Shown one piece after another: positions 51,587-61,059 of a stretch of 64,000 nucleotides of DNA. The notes beneath the pieces are model-generated. The model made no database searches, was not told the origin of the DNA, and was given only the letters and a program-made list of their open reading frames with translations. The translations under genes and the position numbers were made by a program. Position 1 is the first letter of the stretch, and every line of letters begins with the position of its first letter. Origin of the DNA: an uncultured Prevotellaceae bacterium (GTDB lineage: Bacteria > Bacteroidota > Bacteroidia > Bacteroidales > Bacteroidaceae); NCBI GenBank assembly GCA_902795605.1, contig CADBLU010000109.1, forward strand, positions 40,221-104,220, written 5' to 3'.

Positions 51587-54500
51587 ATGAAGAGAAATGT
51601 GTTGATTTTACTGATGTTTTTCATGGTGGCCGCACAGGGGGTGGCCGCCCCAGTCTCACGAACGGTCGCGCGGGTTCGTGCTCAGGCATTCTTTGAGGAC
51701 AAGGGCATCGCCGTGACCCGTCAGTTGGAAGAGAGTGAAGGCCCGAGAAGGGTGGCTTCTCTCACAAAGCAGGTGACCCCTTGCTATTATGTTTTCAACA
51801 ATGGTGAAGATGGCGGCTTCGTCATCGTCTCGGGCGACGACCGCACCTTGCCCGTCATCGCCTATGCTGACAAAGGTCATTTTTCCGAGCAGGAAATGCC
51901 TGAGAATCTCAGGGCGATGCTTGACGGCTATGAGATGGAGATGGAAGCGCTGAACTCCACGGTCGTGGCAGAGACGGTGACCAGTGGCCCCAGGCATACG
52001 AAGACCCCCACCCGCAATCCTGTTTACCCGCTGATGTCGACCCAGTGGGGGCAAAGCTCTCCCTACAATAACAGTTGCCCAACGCTGCCCGGCAGCTCTA
52101 CCAAATGTAAGGTCGGGTGTACGGGTGTCGCCTTAGCCCAATTGCTCTATTATTACAGAGACAGGGTCGCAAGCAAACTCTCCCAAACCATCCCCGGCTA
52201 TACTTGTTCCACCAGTTGGTCGGGCAAGCGCATTGCGGTCCCCTCCGTGGCGAAGGGCACGGTCATCAACTGGAACAATATGTATGACAAGTATGACGGG
52301 AAACAGACGAGCACCCAACTGACCAATGTGGCCAACCTGCTGAAATATTGCGCCATCTCATTGAAGAGTGAGTTCAGGGCCGGCGACGGATATTATACCA
52401 CCGCCCTCTTGAGCAACACCCTCGTGTCGCTTTTCGGCTATTTCGGATTCACCTCTACCTATAAGCAGGCGCTCAATCGCAGTGCCTACTCGTATGAGCA
52501 GTGGAAGAACATGGTCGTCGATGAACTGAGTCAGGGAAGACCTTTGATTTATTACGGCTATTCCAAGGACGGTGCCGGTCATGTCTTCATTGTCGACGGA
52601 TATGACGGTGGCGACCTGTTCCATGTCAACTGGGGCTGGGACGGCATGTATAATGGTTATTTTGCGCTCTCTATCCTCGACCCTTATGATATCAGTGGCG
52701 CAAGCTCCAAAATCTCCACTACCAGTTATATCTCTGACCAGAAGGCGTTTTTCAACCTTCAGCCATCCCAGGGCTATACCAACGAGAATGATGAGACCAA
52801 TCTCACTGCCCTCATCAATACTGCCTCCTCAAGTGTCGCGTCAGTCACATATACCAACAACACAGACGCTGCCAGACAATACAATCTCGGATTAGGCTAT
52901 TACGACACCAAGGGCAATATGCAGCTGCTCAAGGCGTACTCTTCTTCTGCCGTCACACTGAACAGTGGCAGCTCTACCACCGTCAAATACACACTTGCCG
53001 CATCCGACTTCACAGCAGCGAAACTCGCGAAAGGCACTTACAAGGTGTATCCCGTGTGCAAATTGAAAAACGACGATGAGTGGATGGAATGTGAACAATC
53101 CACCAGTTCCTATTATATCAAGGCTGTGTATTCGACGTCGGTGGCTCTCTCCATCGCCTCCAACACACCGAGCCTCACTGTCTCAGGAGTCTCCGTCGAA
53201 GGTTCATGCGTGAAAGGGGTGGAGCAGCCTGTCGTGGCCACCGTGACGAACACTGGCGGCGATTTCTTCGGCACCCTGTATCTCTTCGCCAGCACTACAT
53301 CGACAAAGGGTTCGGCCAAGGCTTCGACGCAGCTTCATATTCCGGCTGGAAAGACCGTCAATATATCAATGAAATTCAAACCCACATCCGCGGGAACATA
53401 TAACCTGTGGATTACCAACAGCTCAACGGGTTCGAATGTGCTGGCCAGCTCCACGGTCAAAATCGTCTCACTCTCTTCTTCAAGGAACATCACGGTCACG
53501 GCAGTCACTCTGGATAACGTCAAGTCGGGAAAGACGGTCTATGGCACCACACTCAAAGGTGTCGCCACCTTGAAGAACAGTCTCTCTGTGCCTTATAACG
53601 ACGGCTTATACGTACAGCTGTATTCGGGGTCTACTTCCAAGGGATGGTATCCCACCTCCCAGAAGGTGCTGAACCATATTAAGGTGCCTGCGGGCAAGAC
53701 TTTCTCACTTCCGTTTGAGTTTTCCGGGCTTGATACGAGTACCTCCTATGCTTTGGTGTTCAAATATGCGGACAACAGCTATCTTCCCTCCAATTATATC
53801 TTCTATCCATACAATGTGACCAAAGCCGTCATGGCTTACACAGAGAGCGGAGAGTTGAAGGGGATGGAGCCTTTGGCTACATTGACTGTGGGATCGGATG
53901 TGCTGGCTGTCGACCTCACTGGGATGCAGTCGGTCGTGAAGAAAGTGGTGCCCAGTTCCAATCCCAACACTCTCTATTTCATCGGTGCCAACGAAGCGGT
54001 GATCAGTGGCCTTTCCGGCAAAAATGTGGTGAAAGGTAACGTTGCCGAAAAAATTGCCTTGACCGACGGCTATGGCTTCTACACACCTTACGACATCACT
54101 GCCAAGAGCATTACCTATACTCGTAAACCCGCTATCGGCAGTACCGGGGCCGACGGATGGGCAGGCATGATTCTGCCTTTCGCCGCTACCTCGGTGAAAT
54201 GCGACGGAAAGACCATCGACTGGTTCAAGGCTGCTGATGATGAGAATAAGAGTTTCTGGCTGAAGGAGTTTGTGGCTATCGAGGGGTATAACACCGTCTG
54301 CTTCAACCATGTGCAGAAGATGGAGGCTTGCAGGCCCTATATCATCTCGGTGCCTGGCAATAAATGGGGAAACGAGTACAACCTGGTGGGCAAGTCGCTT
54401 GTCTTCAGTGCTACTGACGCCACGCTGTATGCCAAGCCCTTGCCGATGACAGGGTCGGATGTCTACAACTTCAGAGGCACGTTCACCCAGCAGAAGCTGT

Positions 54501-54814
54501 CGGGCATATATGCCCTTGATTCCAAAGGCGCCTATTTCGTGTACGGCACAGCCACGGTGAAGCCTTTCGGCTGCTATTTCATCTCCACTTCCACGGACCC
54601 GACCGACGTCAATATGCTTAATATCGGCTCGTATGATCCTAATGAGATGACCGACGCTATCCTGATGCCTTTCGCACATGAAGAGGAGATAGTGGATGTC
54701 TACAATCTCAATGGTGTGAAAGTGGACCGCGTGAAGGTGGTGAACGGCCGTGTCGATATCGGCTCCCTGCCTAAGGGCGTCTATGTCGTCAAGGGTCGCA
54801 AGTTGATCAAGTAG
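51587..54814 (+). CDS. C10-family (streptopain-like) cysteine peptidase with sorting tail
   Basis: A 1075-residue exported peptidase. Residues 1-20 are a signal peptide (VLILLMFFMVAAQGVAA), then a Spi-like propeptide (VIVSGDDRTLPVIAYADKGH). The catalytic domain has C178 (KVGCTGVALAQLLYYY) and H332 (GAGHVFIVDGYDGGDLFHVN), with the tryptophan-rich WGWDGMYNGYFALS. About 600 residues of beta-rich repeats follow. The last 80 residues (VYNLNGVKVDRVKV, GSLPKGVYVVKG) resemble a type IX sorting domain, and PorQ is encoded 3.6 kb away. It is probably secreted or surface-attached. ATG 51587 is preferred over the upstream frame start, which has no signal peptide. A 10-bp hairpin follows. Confidence 0.93.
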   Translation: MKRNVLILLMFFMVAAQGVAAPVSRTVARVRAQAFFEDKGIAVTRQLEESEGPRRVASLTKQVTPCYYVFNNGEDGGFVIVSGDDRTLPVIAYADKGHFSEQEMPENLRAMLDGYEMEMEALNSTVVAETVTSGPRHTKTPTRNPVYPLMSTQWGQSSPYNNSCPTLPGSSTKCKVGCTGVALAQLLYYYRDRVASKLSQTIPGYTCSTSWSGKRIAVPSVAKGTVINWNNMYDKYDGKQTSTQLTNVANLLKYCAISLKSEFRAGDGYYTTALLSNTLVSLFGYFGFTSTYKQALNRSAYSYEQWKNMVVDELSQGRPLIYYGYSKDGAGHVFIVDGYDGGDLFHVNWGWDGMYNGYFALSILDPYDISGASSKISTTSYISDQKAFFNLQPSQGYTNENDETNLTALINTASSSVASVTYTNNTDAARQYNLGLGYYDTKGNMQLLKAYSSSAVTLNSGSSTTVKYTLAASDFTAAKLAKGTYKVYPVCKLKNDDEWMECEQSTSSYYIKAVYSTSVALSIASNTPSLTVSGVSVEGSCVKGVEQPVVATVTNTGGDFFGTLYLFASTTSTKGSAKASTQLHIPAGKTVNISMKFKPTSAGTYNLWITNSSTGSNVLASSTVKIVSLSSSRNITVTAVTLDNVKSGKTVYGTTLKGVATLKNSLSVPYNDGLYVQLYSGSTSKGWYPTSQKVLNHIKVPAGKTFSLPFEFSGLDTSTSYALVFKYADNSYLPSNYIFYPYNVTKAVMAYTESGELKGMEPLATLTVGSDVLAVDLTGMQSVVKKVVPSSNPNTLYFIGANEAVISGLSGKNVVKGNVAEKIALTDGYGFYTPYDITAKSITYTRKPAIGSTGADGWAGMILPFAATSVKCDGKTIDWFKAADDENKSFWLKEFVAIEGYNTVCFNHVQKMEACRPYIISVPGNKWGNEYNLVGKSLVFSATDATLYAKPLPMTGSDVYNFRGTFTQQKLSGIYALDSKGAYFVYGTATVKPFGCYFISTSTDPTDVNMLNIGSYDPNEMTDAILMPFAHEEEIVDVYNLNGVKVDRVKVVNGRVDIGSLPKGVYVVKGRKLIK

Positions 54815-54851
54815 GATGAAAGGGAAAATGTTTCCCAAATAAAAGCGGTAG

Positions 54852-54875
54852 GGGGTGTCAGGTGTCTGGCGCCCC
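54852..54875 (+). terminator. Terminator-like hairpin after the C10 peptidase
   Basis: GGGGTGTCAG (54852-54861) pairs with CTGGCGCCCC (54866-54875) around a GTGT loop, giving ten pairs of which two are G-U. A short T-rich run follows. The stem is nearly identical to that at 56747. Confidence 0.7.
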
Positions 54876-54965
54876 TTATTGTCTCTTATCAGAAGGTTTT
54901 TTATGGGGAAATAGTTGGTTGTCTCCTCTTTTTGCAGACTCATGGGCAATGCATTACTGTATAAA

Positions 54966-54997
54966 ATTGTAAGAATCAAGTTTTTTTCATACCTTTG
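54966..54997 (+). promoter_or_regulatory. Promoter of fhs
   Basis: ATTG (54966-54969), a 20-bp spacer and TACCTTTG (54990-54997) fit the Bacteroidetes promoter with one mismatch. Transcription would start about 45 nt before ATG 55049. Confidence 0.7.
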
Positions 54998-55048
54998 CAG
55001 AAATTTTTTCAAAGTGTACATTTACACCCAACTATAAGCTACGCGAAC

Positions 55049-56719
55049 ATGACAGATATCGAGATTGCACGCGCGACAAAACTGGCCCCCATTAGCGTCG
55101 TCGCGTCCAAGATGGGAATTCCTCAGGAAGGTGTGGAGAGCTATGGCAACCACATTGCCAAGATAGACGAGCGACTGATAGACGCGAGGAAAGTGGAGAG
55201 TCACAAACTGATCCTGGTGACCTCAATCAGTCCCACGAAGGCAGGTGTCGGCAAGACAACCGTCAGCATCGGCCTTTCCTTGGGGCTCAATAAGATTGGC
55301 AAGCGCGCCACAGTGGCCTTGCGTGAGCCTTCGCTTGGTCCGTGTTTCGGCATCAAGGGAGGTGCTGCCGGGGGTGGCTATGCGCAGGTGTTGCCCATGG
55401 AGAAAATCAACCTGCACTTCACTGGCGACTTCCATGCCGTGACCTCTGCGCACAACACCATTGCGGCACTCCTCGACAACTACCTTTTCCAGCATCAGGG
55501 CGAGGGTTTGCTCAAGGAGATCTACTGGAAGCGTGTGCTCGATGTCAACGACCGGGCCTTGCGCAATGTGACCATCGGACAGCAGGGGCAGGGTGTGGAG
55601 CGTCAGACGGGGTTCGACATCACGCCGGCCTCCGAACTGATGGCCATCCTCTGCCTGGCAGACAGTCTTGAGGACCTGCGGCGGCGCATTGGCAATATCG
55701 TGTTGGGCATCACATGGGACTCAAGGCCTTTCACCGTGGACGACCTGGGCGTTGCCGGTGCGGTCACCGCTCTCATGTACGACGCCATCCACCCCAATCT
55801 CGTGCAGACCACCGAACAGACGCCGGCACTCATCCATGGAGGTCCTTTCGCCAATATCGCCCACGGATGCTCGTCGGTGCTGGCCACCAAACTGGCGCTC
55901 ACCTTCAGCGACTACGTCGTGACGGAAGCGGGGTTCGGGGCCGACCTCGGAGCAGAGAAATTCTTTGATATCAAGTGCCGGAAGGCAGGGCTGCACCCGG
56001 CGCTTTCTGTGCTGGTCGTCACCACTCAGGGACTGAAGATGCACGGAGGTATCCCTCTCGACCGCATCAAGGAGCCCAACTCAAAAGGGCTTGAGGCCGG
56101 TTTCCGCAACATGGACCGTCACATCCGCAACCTGAAGTCTTTTGGCCAGACGGTTGTCGTGGCTATCAACCGTTTCGCTTTCGACACTGATGAGGAACTC
56201 GACCTCATCCGCAGCCATTGCCGTGAGTTGGGTGTCGACTGCGCGCTCAATAATGCGTTTGAGACAGGAGGAGAGGGCGCTCGCGACCTCGCGCAAGTCG
56301 TGGTCGACAATATCGAGAATCATCCCTCGGATACTCTCCACTACGCTTATGCCGACGAGGACAGCATCACTACGAAAATCGAGAAGGTGTGCAAGAACAT
56401 CTACGGCGCCGCCACTGTCACCTATAGCGAGAAGGCTCAGGCTCAACTCTTTGAGATGCAGAAGATTTTCGGCGACAGGATGGACTTGGGGCGCTTCCCG
56501 GTGTGCATAGCCAAGACCCAGTTCTCCTTCTCTGCCGATGCCAAGCAATACGGTAGTCCTGAAGGTTTCGACATCTTCATCCGCGAGATTATCGTCAACG
56601 CCGGTTCCGAGATGATTGTGGCCATTGCGGGAAAGATGATGCGCATGCCGGGTCTGCCAAAGATGCCGCAGGCCGAGCGCATCGATGTGGTGAACGGTGA
56701 GATAGTGGGACTGTCATAA
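55049..56719 (+). CDS. fhs: Formate-tetrahydrofolate ligase
   Basis: A 556-residue enzyme making 10-formyl-tetrahydrofolate from formate, ATP and THF. It has the P-loop [10 protein letters not shown] (62-71) and the strongly conserved [40 protein letters not shown] and [22 protein letters not shown] 55049 gives the standard start [20 protein letters not shown]; the longer frame adds 18 unrelated residues. It is monocistronic, with a promoter upstream and a bidirectional hairpin downstream shared with convergent cmk. Confidence 0.97.
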   Translation: MTDIEIARATKLAPISVVASKMGIPQEGVESYGNHIAKIDERLIDARKVESHKLILVTSISPTKAGVGKTTVSIGLSLGLNKIGKRATVALREPSLGPCFGIKGGAAGGGYAQVLPMEKINLHFTGDFHAVTSAHNTIAALLDNYLFQHQGEGLLKEIYWKRVLDVNDRALRNVTIGQQGQGVERQTGFDITPASELMAILCLADSLEDLRRRIGNIVLGITWDSRPFTVDDLGVAGAVTALMYDAIHPNLVQTTEQTPALIHGGPFANIAHGCSSVLATKLALTFSDYVVTEAGFGADLGAEKFFDIKCRKAGLHPALSVLVVTTQGLKMHGGIPLDRIKEPNSKGLEAGFRNMDRHIRNLKSFGQTVVVAINRFAFDTDEELDLIRSHCRELGVDCALNNAFETGGEGARDLAQVVVDNIENHPSDTLHYAYADEDSITTKIEKVCKNIYGAATVTYSEKAQAQLFEMQKIFGDRMDLGRFPVCIAKTQFSFSADAKQYGSPEGFDIFIREIIVNAGSEMIVAIAGKMMRMPGLPKMPQAERIDVVNGEIVGLS

Positions 56720-56746
56720 TCATTCAGTCATATACAGAAAGCAGGA

Positions 56747-56770
56747 GGGGCGCCAGAAGTCTGGCGCCCC
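56747..56770. terminator. Bidirectional terminator between fhs and cmk
   Basis: GGGGCGCCAG and CTGGCGCCCC form a perfect 10-bp stem around the loop AAGT. It lies between two convergent genes, 27 bp after the fhs stop and 29 bp before the cmk stop, and can serve both. A plus-strand T-containing run CTCTTGT follows. Confidence 0.75.
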
Positions 56771-56798
56771 CTCTTGTCGGTTTTGTCGGTCAATAGGA

Positions 56799-57491
56799 TT
56801 ATTCCTTCACGGCTTCCAGATATCTTTCCATCAGCCAAGCATTCTGCTCAGGAATAGTCATGTCGCTGTTGTCGAGCAGGATGGCGTCGTCGGCTTGCCG
56901 CAGTGGCGACACCTCGCGGTGACTGTCGATGTAGTCGCGCTCCTCCACATTGCGGAGAATGGTGTCGAAGTCGGCTTCCTCTCCCTTTTTCACGAGTTCA
57001 TCGTATCGGCGCTGGGCGCGCACCTGTGTCGTGGCGGTGACGAAGACTTTCAACTCGGCATCGGGGAAAACGACGGTGCCGATGTCGCGGCCGTCCATCA
57101 CCACGCCCTTGTCGGCGCCCATCCGCTGCTGCTGGGCCACCATGGCCTCTCTCACGAAAGGCAGGGCGGCTATCAGGCTCACTTTGCCTGATACTTCCAT
57201 GCCTCGTATCTCGCTCTCCACACACTCGCCGTTGAGGTAGGTGTCAGGGCGTCCTGTCTCCTCATTGAGTTGGAAACTGATGCAGATGTCGTCCATCTGC
57301 TCTTTCAGCCTTTCTTCGTCGGGTTGTCCGTCCTCGCCGAAGAGTTGATGCTGGAGGGCGTAATAGGTGACGGCCCTATACATGGCCCCCGTGTCTACAT
57401 AGATATAGCCTATGGCTTTGGCCAGGTCTTTGGCCATGGTGCTCTTGCCGCATGATGAATGCCCGTCGATAGCTATTGTTATCTTTTTCAT
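56799..57491 (-). CDS. cmk: Cytidylate kinase
   Basis: A 230-residue NMP kinase that phosphorylates CMP and dCMP. P-loop GHSSCGKST (10-18), [16 protein letters not shown], the CMK-specific [20 protein letters not shown], and [23 protein letters not shown] 57491 is chosen; the longer frame overlaps porQ's end. It lies 4 bp after porQ, a porQ-cmk pairing common in Bacteroidetes. CMP-phosphonate use in the capsule pathway would release CMP and so depends on this activity, but no special link is implied. Confidence 0.96.
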   Translation of the reverse strand: MKKITIAIDGHSSCGKSTMAKDLAKAIGYIYVDTGAMYRAVTYYALQHQLFGEDGQPDEERLKEQMDDICISFQLNEETGRPDTYLNGECVESEIRGMEVSGKVSLIAALPFVREAMVAQQQRMGADKGVVMDGRDIGTVVFPDAELKVFVTATTQVRAQRRYDELVKKGEEADFDTILRNVEERDYIDSHREVSPLRQADDAILLDNSDMTIPEQNAWLMERYLEAVKE

Positions 57492-57495
57492 GTGC

Positions 57496-58440
57496 TTATA
57501 TGTTGAATGATAAATTGGCGATGATTGAGGATGACGATACATGGTATTTGCCATACGATACTCCCAGGCGGAAGCGCTCGAGATTGATGCCCGCACCAAG
57601 CGAAAGGCCTGCCCCGTGGCTGCTGCTCTCGTCGCCCACAGTGATTTTCATGTCGTTGGCACGGCGGAAGTTCAGTCCGGCGCCCACCCAGATCTGGTCC
57701 GACAGCAGCACCTCTGCACCCACGGCAAGGTGGTTGATGAACTTATAGTCCCAGTGGGTGAGGTCCTGCATGGTGGCGGAGAGACGGAGGGGCGCGCCCG
57801 CCAGTTTCTTGGTCACCCCGGCATGCATCTCGAAGGGGAGTTTCTCATACTCGTCGTCATAGGCCTTGAGTTGGCCGCCGAGGTTTTTTGCCACCAATGA
57901 GAGTGAGAGGTCGTTGTCGGGGTGGTAGTAGTTGAGGCCCAGGTCCACGCACATGGCAATGGAGTTGTAGTTGCCTATGTAGGAGGTGATCCATTTGGCA
58001 GAGATACCGCCAACGATGTGCTCGGAGAGTTGGTAGCTCAGATGTGCGCCGATGGCGATGTCGCGTGCGGCGAACTCACCTGTCTGGATGTTGTTCTCGT
58101 CCATCTCTTTCATCTTGCCGTAGTCCATGTATTGGGCACTCACTCCCCAGGTCAGGCTGTCGGTCAGTATCCCACAGTAGGTGGCGCTGGCCGTGTTCAC
58201 CCCCGACATGTAGTTCATGAAGTTGAGACCCACAGAGCGGTCGCTCACCGATGAGAGCAGGGCGGGATTTGAGAAGATGAGTGATGGGTCGTCTTCTATC
58301 AGCGTGATGTTTTCGCCGCCGAGAGCCGCACTGTGTGCGCTGAGGGGAATCCGAAGAAAGTTATAGGCTGTTCGGCTCTCTTGCGACAGCAATGGCAGCG
58401 ACAGGAGAGCGGCAAATAGCACTGAAAAAACTTTTTTCAT
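57496..58440 (-). CDS. porQ: Type IX secretion system protein PorQ
   Basis: A 314-residue outer-membrane beta-barrel protein of the PorV/PorQ family. It has signal peptide [16 protein letters not shown], then [20 protein letters not shown] and [20 protein letters not shown], which are diagnostic for PorQ, followed by alternating amphipathic strands ending in [13 protein letters not shown]. In type IX secretion it works at the cell surface in handling sorted cargo. It matches the presence of sorting-tail-like domains in two proteins of the window. No other por genes are here. Confidence 0.93.
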   Translation of the reverse strand: MKKVFSVLFAALLSLPLLSQESRTAYNFLRIPLSAHSAALGGENITLIEDDPSLIFSNPALLSSVSDRSVGLNFMNYMSGVNTASATYCGILTDSLTWGVSAQYMDYGKMKEMDENNIQTGEFAARDIAIGAHLSYQLSEHIVGGISAKWITSYIGNYNSIAMCVDLGLNYYHPDNDLSLSLVAKNLGGQLKAYDDEYEKLPFEMHAGVTKKLAGAPLRLSATMQDLTHWDYKFINHLAVGAEVLLSDQIWVGAGLNFRRANDMKITVGDESSSHGAGLSLGAGINLERFRLGVSYGKYHVSSSSIIANLSFNI

Positions 58441-58461
58441 CTTTTTGGTTCAAATTTTCGG

Positions 58462-58469
58462 CAAAGATA
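58462..58469 (-). promoter_or_regulatory. Promoter -7 box for porQ-cmk
   Basis: The minus strand carries TATCTTTG, an exact -7 match, 21 bp upstream of the porQ start. The -33 region is T/A-rich without a clean TTTG. The 214-bp gap 58441-58654 also must hold the divergent TonB-family promoter, which I could not identify. Confidence 0.65.
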
Positions 58470-58654
58470 CACCTTTTTTCAAATATCTGAGTTATTTTTG
58501 TAATTTGAAATTTGATTCAGGCACTCCGCTTATGTGTATAACGGAGATTTCGCTTGATTATTGGATAGGAAAGTATTTTTTAGTTGCCTGACGCTTGCTC
58601 TTTGGGCCGATGAGGCCACGGCGCTGCCGGTGGGAGAGGGGAGGGCCGACCCAT

Positions 58655-59359
58655 ATGGAAATCAAAAAGACGGTCAATGCCGACCTTGAACGGCTCAGGC
58701 CCAGGGCATTGTTCATGGGACTCGTTATAGCCATCGCAGTTTTCGTGGTGGCTTTGGAGTTCTCTCTGCCCGTCAGCGACGGTTTGCTCGATGACGATTT
58801 CCTTGACGAGATTGCCGAGGATATGGAGATGATGCCTCCCATCGACCAGGACGTCATGTCCGAACCCGACAAGACGCCGCCCAGTCAGAGCGACCAGGTC
58901 GTGGTGGTGGAGAATCTTGCCGAGCAGGAGGCGAAGGACGAAGAGACGCTGACCGAGCTGGTCACTGAGAGCGAGGTTGAGGAAGAGAAGCTCGACCCCG
59001 AGGAGGATGTGAAATTGACATCTGAAGAGGAGGAAGAGGAGAAGGTGGTGCCACTCGGCGAGTTGGAGCACCTGCCTCAGTTCCCCGGTGGCATGGCGTC
59101 TCTGATCAAATGGCTGACCCAGAACCTGAAATATCCTGAGAGCGCCAAATTGAATAAAGTCAGCGGGAGGGTGATAGTGTCTTTCATGGTCAATGCCGAC
59201 GGCTCGGTGGCGGATGTGAAGATAGTGAGGCCCGTAGACCCTGTGCTCGACCGAGAGGCCCTGAGGGTGGTGAGGATGATGCCCAAGTGGGAACCGGGTG
59301 TCAGTGGCGGGCGAGCCTGCCGCACTCTCGTCCATCTGCCTGTCGTATTTAAGTTGTAA
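58655..59359 (+). CDS. TonB-family energy transducer
   Basis: A 234-residue protein. There is one transmembrane helix at about 20-40 (LFMGLVIAIAVFVVALEFSL), a long acidic proline/glutamate periplasmic linker, then a C-terminal TonB domain: LPQFPGGMASLIKWLTQNLK, YPESAKLNKVSGRVIVSFMV, NADGSVADVKIVRPVDPVLD. This is the Bacteroidetes single-TonB form. It transfers proton-motive energy from ExbBD to outer-membrane receptors. ATG 58655 is used; the longer frame has no membrane-compatible start. It is followed after 19 bp by the polyprenyl synthase. Confidence 0.92.
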   Translation: MEIKKTVNADLERLRPRALFMGLVIAIAVFVVALEFSLPVSDGLLDDDFLDEIAEDMEMMPPIDQDVMSEPDKTPPSQSDQVVVVENLAEQEAKDEETLTELVTESEVEEEKLDPEEDVKLTSEEEEEEKVVPLGELEHLPQFPGGMASLIKWLTQNLKYPESAKLNKVSGRVIVSFMVNADGSVADVKIVRPVDPVLDREALRVVRMMPKWEPGVSGGRACRTLVHLPVVFKL

Positions 59360-59378
59360 CACTAATCCTTATAATAAT

Positions 59379-60350
59379 ATGAATTCCAACGAAATTCTAA
59401 AACTCATCAATGATTATCTGGAGCAGGCTCCTTATGACAGGAAGCCCGAAGGGCTTTATCAGCCTATCAGATATGTGATGTCGCTTGGTGGAAAGCGAAT
59501 ACGTCCCACGCTGATGCTGCTGGCCTACGAGCTGTATAAGAATGACCCTGAGACCATTCTGCCATCGGCATGTGCTCTTGAGACCTATCACAACTATACA
59601 CTGCTCCACGACGACCTGATGGACCATGCCGACCTGCGGCGCGGACATATGACAGTGCACCGCCGTTGGAACGCCAACACGGCCATCCTCTCCGGCGACT
59701 CCATGCTTGTCTTGGCCTTCCAGCAGATGTCGCAGTGCCGTCCCGACAAGTTGAAGGATATCCTGGACTTGTTCACACGTACGGCATTGGAGATTGGTGA
59801 AGGTCAGCAGTATGACATGGACTTTGAGAATCGCAACGATGTCTCAGAGGAGGAGTATATTGAGATGATCAGGCTCAAGACCAGTGTCCTCTTGGCCTGT
59901 GCCACAAAGATGGGTGCGTTGCTGGCCGACGCCCCTGAGGCCGATGCCGAGAATCTCTATCTCTTCGGTGAGAAAATAGGTCTGGCTTTCCAACTGCAGG
60001 ACGACTATCTCGATGTCTACGGCGATTCGAAAGTGTTTGGGAAGGCAATCGGTGGAGACATCGTCTCCAACAAGAAGACGTATATGCTTATCAATGCGCT
60101 TGCCCTGGCCGACGAGCGGCAGCGGGAGACCTTGCTGAAGTGGCTGAACATGCCCGATGCAGATCCTCAGGAGAAGATTGCCGCCATCACCGAACTCTAC
60201 AACGAGATTGGCATCAACCGGCTCGCGATGGAGAAGATAGAGGCATATTTTGCCGAGGGAATAAAGATGCTCGAGGCCATAGATGTGCCAAGAGAGCGTA
60301 AGCAGGAGCTGCTGGCCTATACTCATGAGATGATGAAGAGGGAATACTAA
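59379..60350 (+). CDS. Polyprenyl diphosphate synthase (FPP/GGPP type)
   Basis: A 323-residue all-trans prenyltransferase that condenses IPP with allylic diphosphates. The first aspartate-rich motif is DDLMD (78-82, in LLHDDLMDHADLRRG), the second DDYLD in FQLQDDYLDVYGDSKVFG, with GGKRIRPTL and KTYMLINAL. It uses IPP/DMAPP from IspH. The residue before the first motif is H77, consistent with a farnesyl- or geranylgeranyl-length product, but product length cannot be fixed. ATG 59379; the longer frame is spurious. Confidence 0.92.
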   Translation: MNSNEILKLINDYLEQAPYDRKPEGLYQPIRYVMSLGGKRIRPTLMLLAYELYKNDPETILPSACALETYHNYTLLHDDLMDHADLRRGHMTVHRRWNANTAILSGDSMLVLAFQQMSQCRPDKLKDILDLFTRTALEIGEGQQYDMDFENRNDVSEEEYIEMIRLKTSVLLACATKMGALLADAPEADAENLYLFGEKIGLAFQLQDDYLDVYGDSKVFGKAIGGDIVSNKKTYMLINALALADERQRETLLKWLNMPDADPQEKIAAITELYNEIGINRLAMEKIEAYFAEGIKMLEAIDVPRERKQELLAYTHEMMKREY

Positions 60351-60363
60351 ACAGTGTTCTGAC

Positions 60364-61059
60364 GTGCCCTACAGACGATTGCCAAAGACGGATGCCGCAA
60401 GGTTGAAGGCGCTCGAGGCCCTTGCCGACAACAACGAGGTGTATATGGTCAGCGGACGTTTCATCGACCGTGCTTTGCTCGCCGATGCCCAGCGCCTCTA
60501 TGCCTCACTCAGCGACGCCATGAGCCAGTACCGCATCTCCATGCGCACACAGGTGAGGTATGGCAAGCGCATCACCACGTTGCAGCACAATGCCATGACC
60601 TATCTCAGTCATTTCCTTCAGGTGCTTTTCCTCGCTGTGGAGCGCGGAGAGATCGACGCTGCGGCCTTGGCTGAATATGGCCTGGAGGGAGAGCATATCG
60701 TGCCCTACCTGAAGACGGGAGAGGCTCTCATGCAGTGGGCGCCCAGGGTCATCAGTGGCGAGAAGGCCAGGGTGCGTCGCGGCGGGATGCCTATCCTCAC
60801 GCCTCCGATAGGGGCTGTGAGCACCCATTTCGATGTATTCAAGGGGATGTATGATGCCCAGAAACAGTATCAGATGCGCACTCAGAAAGCGCTTGCCGAC
60901 ATCACTGCGCTCCGCGAGGAGATCGACGCTGTCATCCTCCGTACATGGAACTTGATAGAAAAGCATTTTGAAAACGAACCGCCTGAGAGCCGTTATGAGC
61001 AATGTCGCCGTTTCGGTGTCGTCTACTATTACAGGCGGCATGAAAAAAGGATTTACTGA
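60364..61059 (+). CDS. Conserved protein of unknown function
   Basis: A 231-residue soluble protein starting at GTG 60364. It is alpha-helical and basic at both ends, with GRFIDRALLADAQRLYASLS, RTQVRYGKRITTLQHNAMTY and a C-terminal helix TQKALADITALREEIDAVIL. I recognise no domain. There is no signal peptide or membrane helix. It is 13 bp after the prenyl synthase and shares one base with the TatD start (TGATG), so it is co-translated. Given that only GTG fits, a later start is possible. Confidence 0.7.
   Translation: MPYRRLPKTDAARLKALEALADNNEVYMVSGRFIDRALLADAQRLYASLSDAMSQYRISMRTQVRYGKRITTLQHNAMTYLSHFLQVLFLAVERGEIDAAALAEYGLEGEHIVPYLKTGEALMQWAPRVISGEKARVRRGGMPILTPPIGAVSTHFDVFKGMYDAQKQYQMRTQKALADITALREEIDAVILRTWNLIEKHFENEPPESRYEQCRRFGVVYYYRRHEKRIY

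Noticed and set aside
53705-55021. 438-codon frame antisense to the C10 peptidase
   Set aside because: It mirrors codon bias of the plus-strand gene and has no recognisable motif; the peptidase is clearly real.
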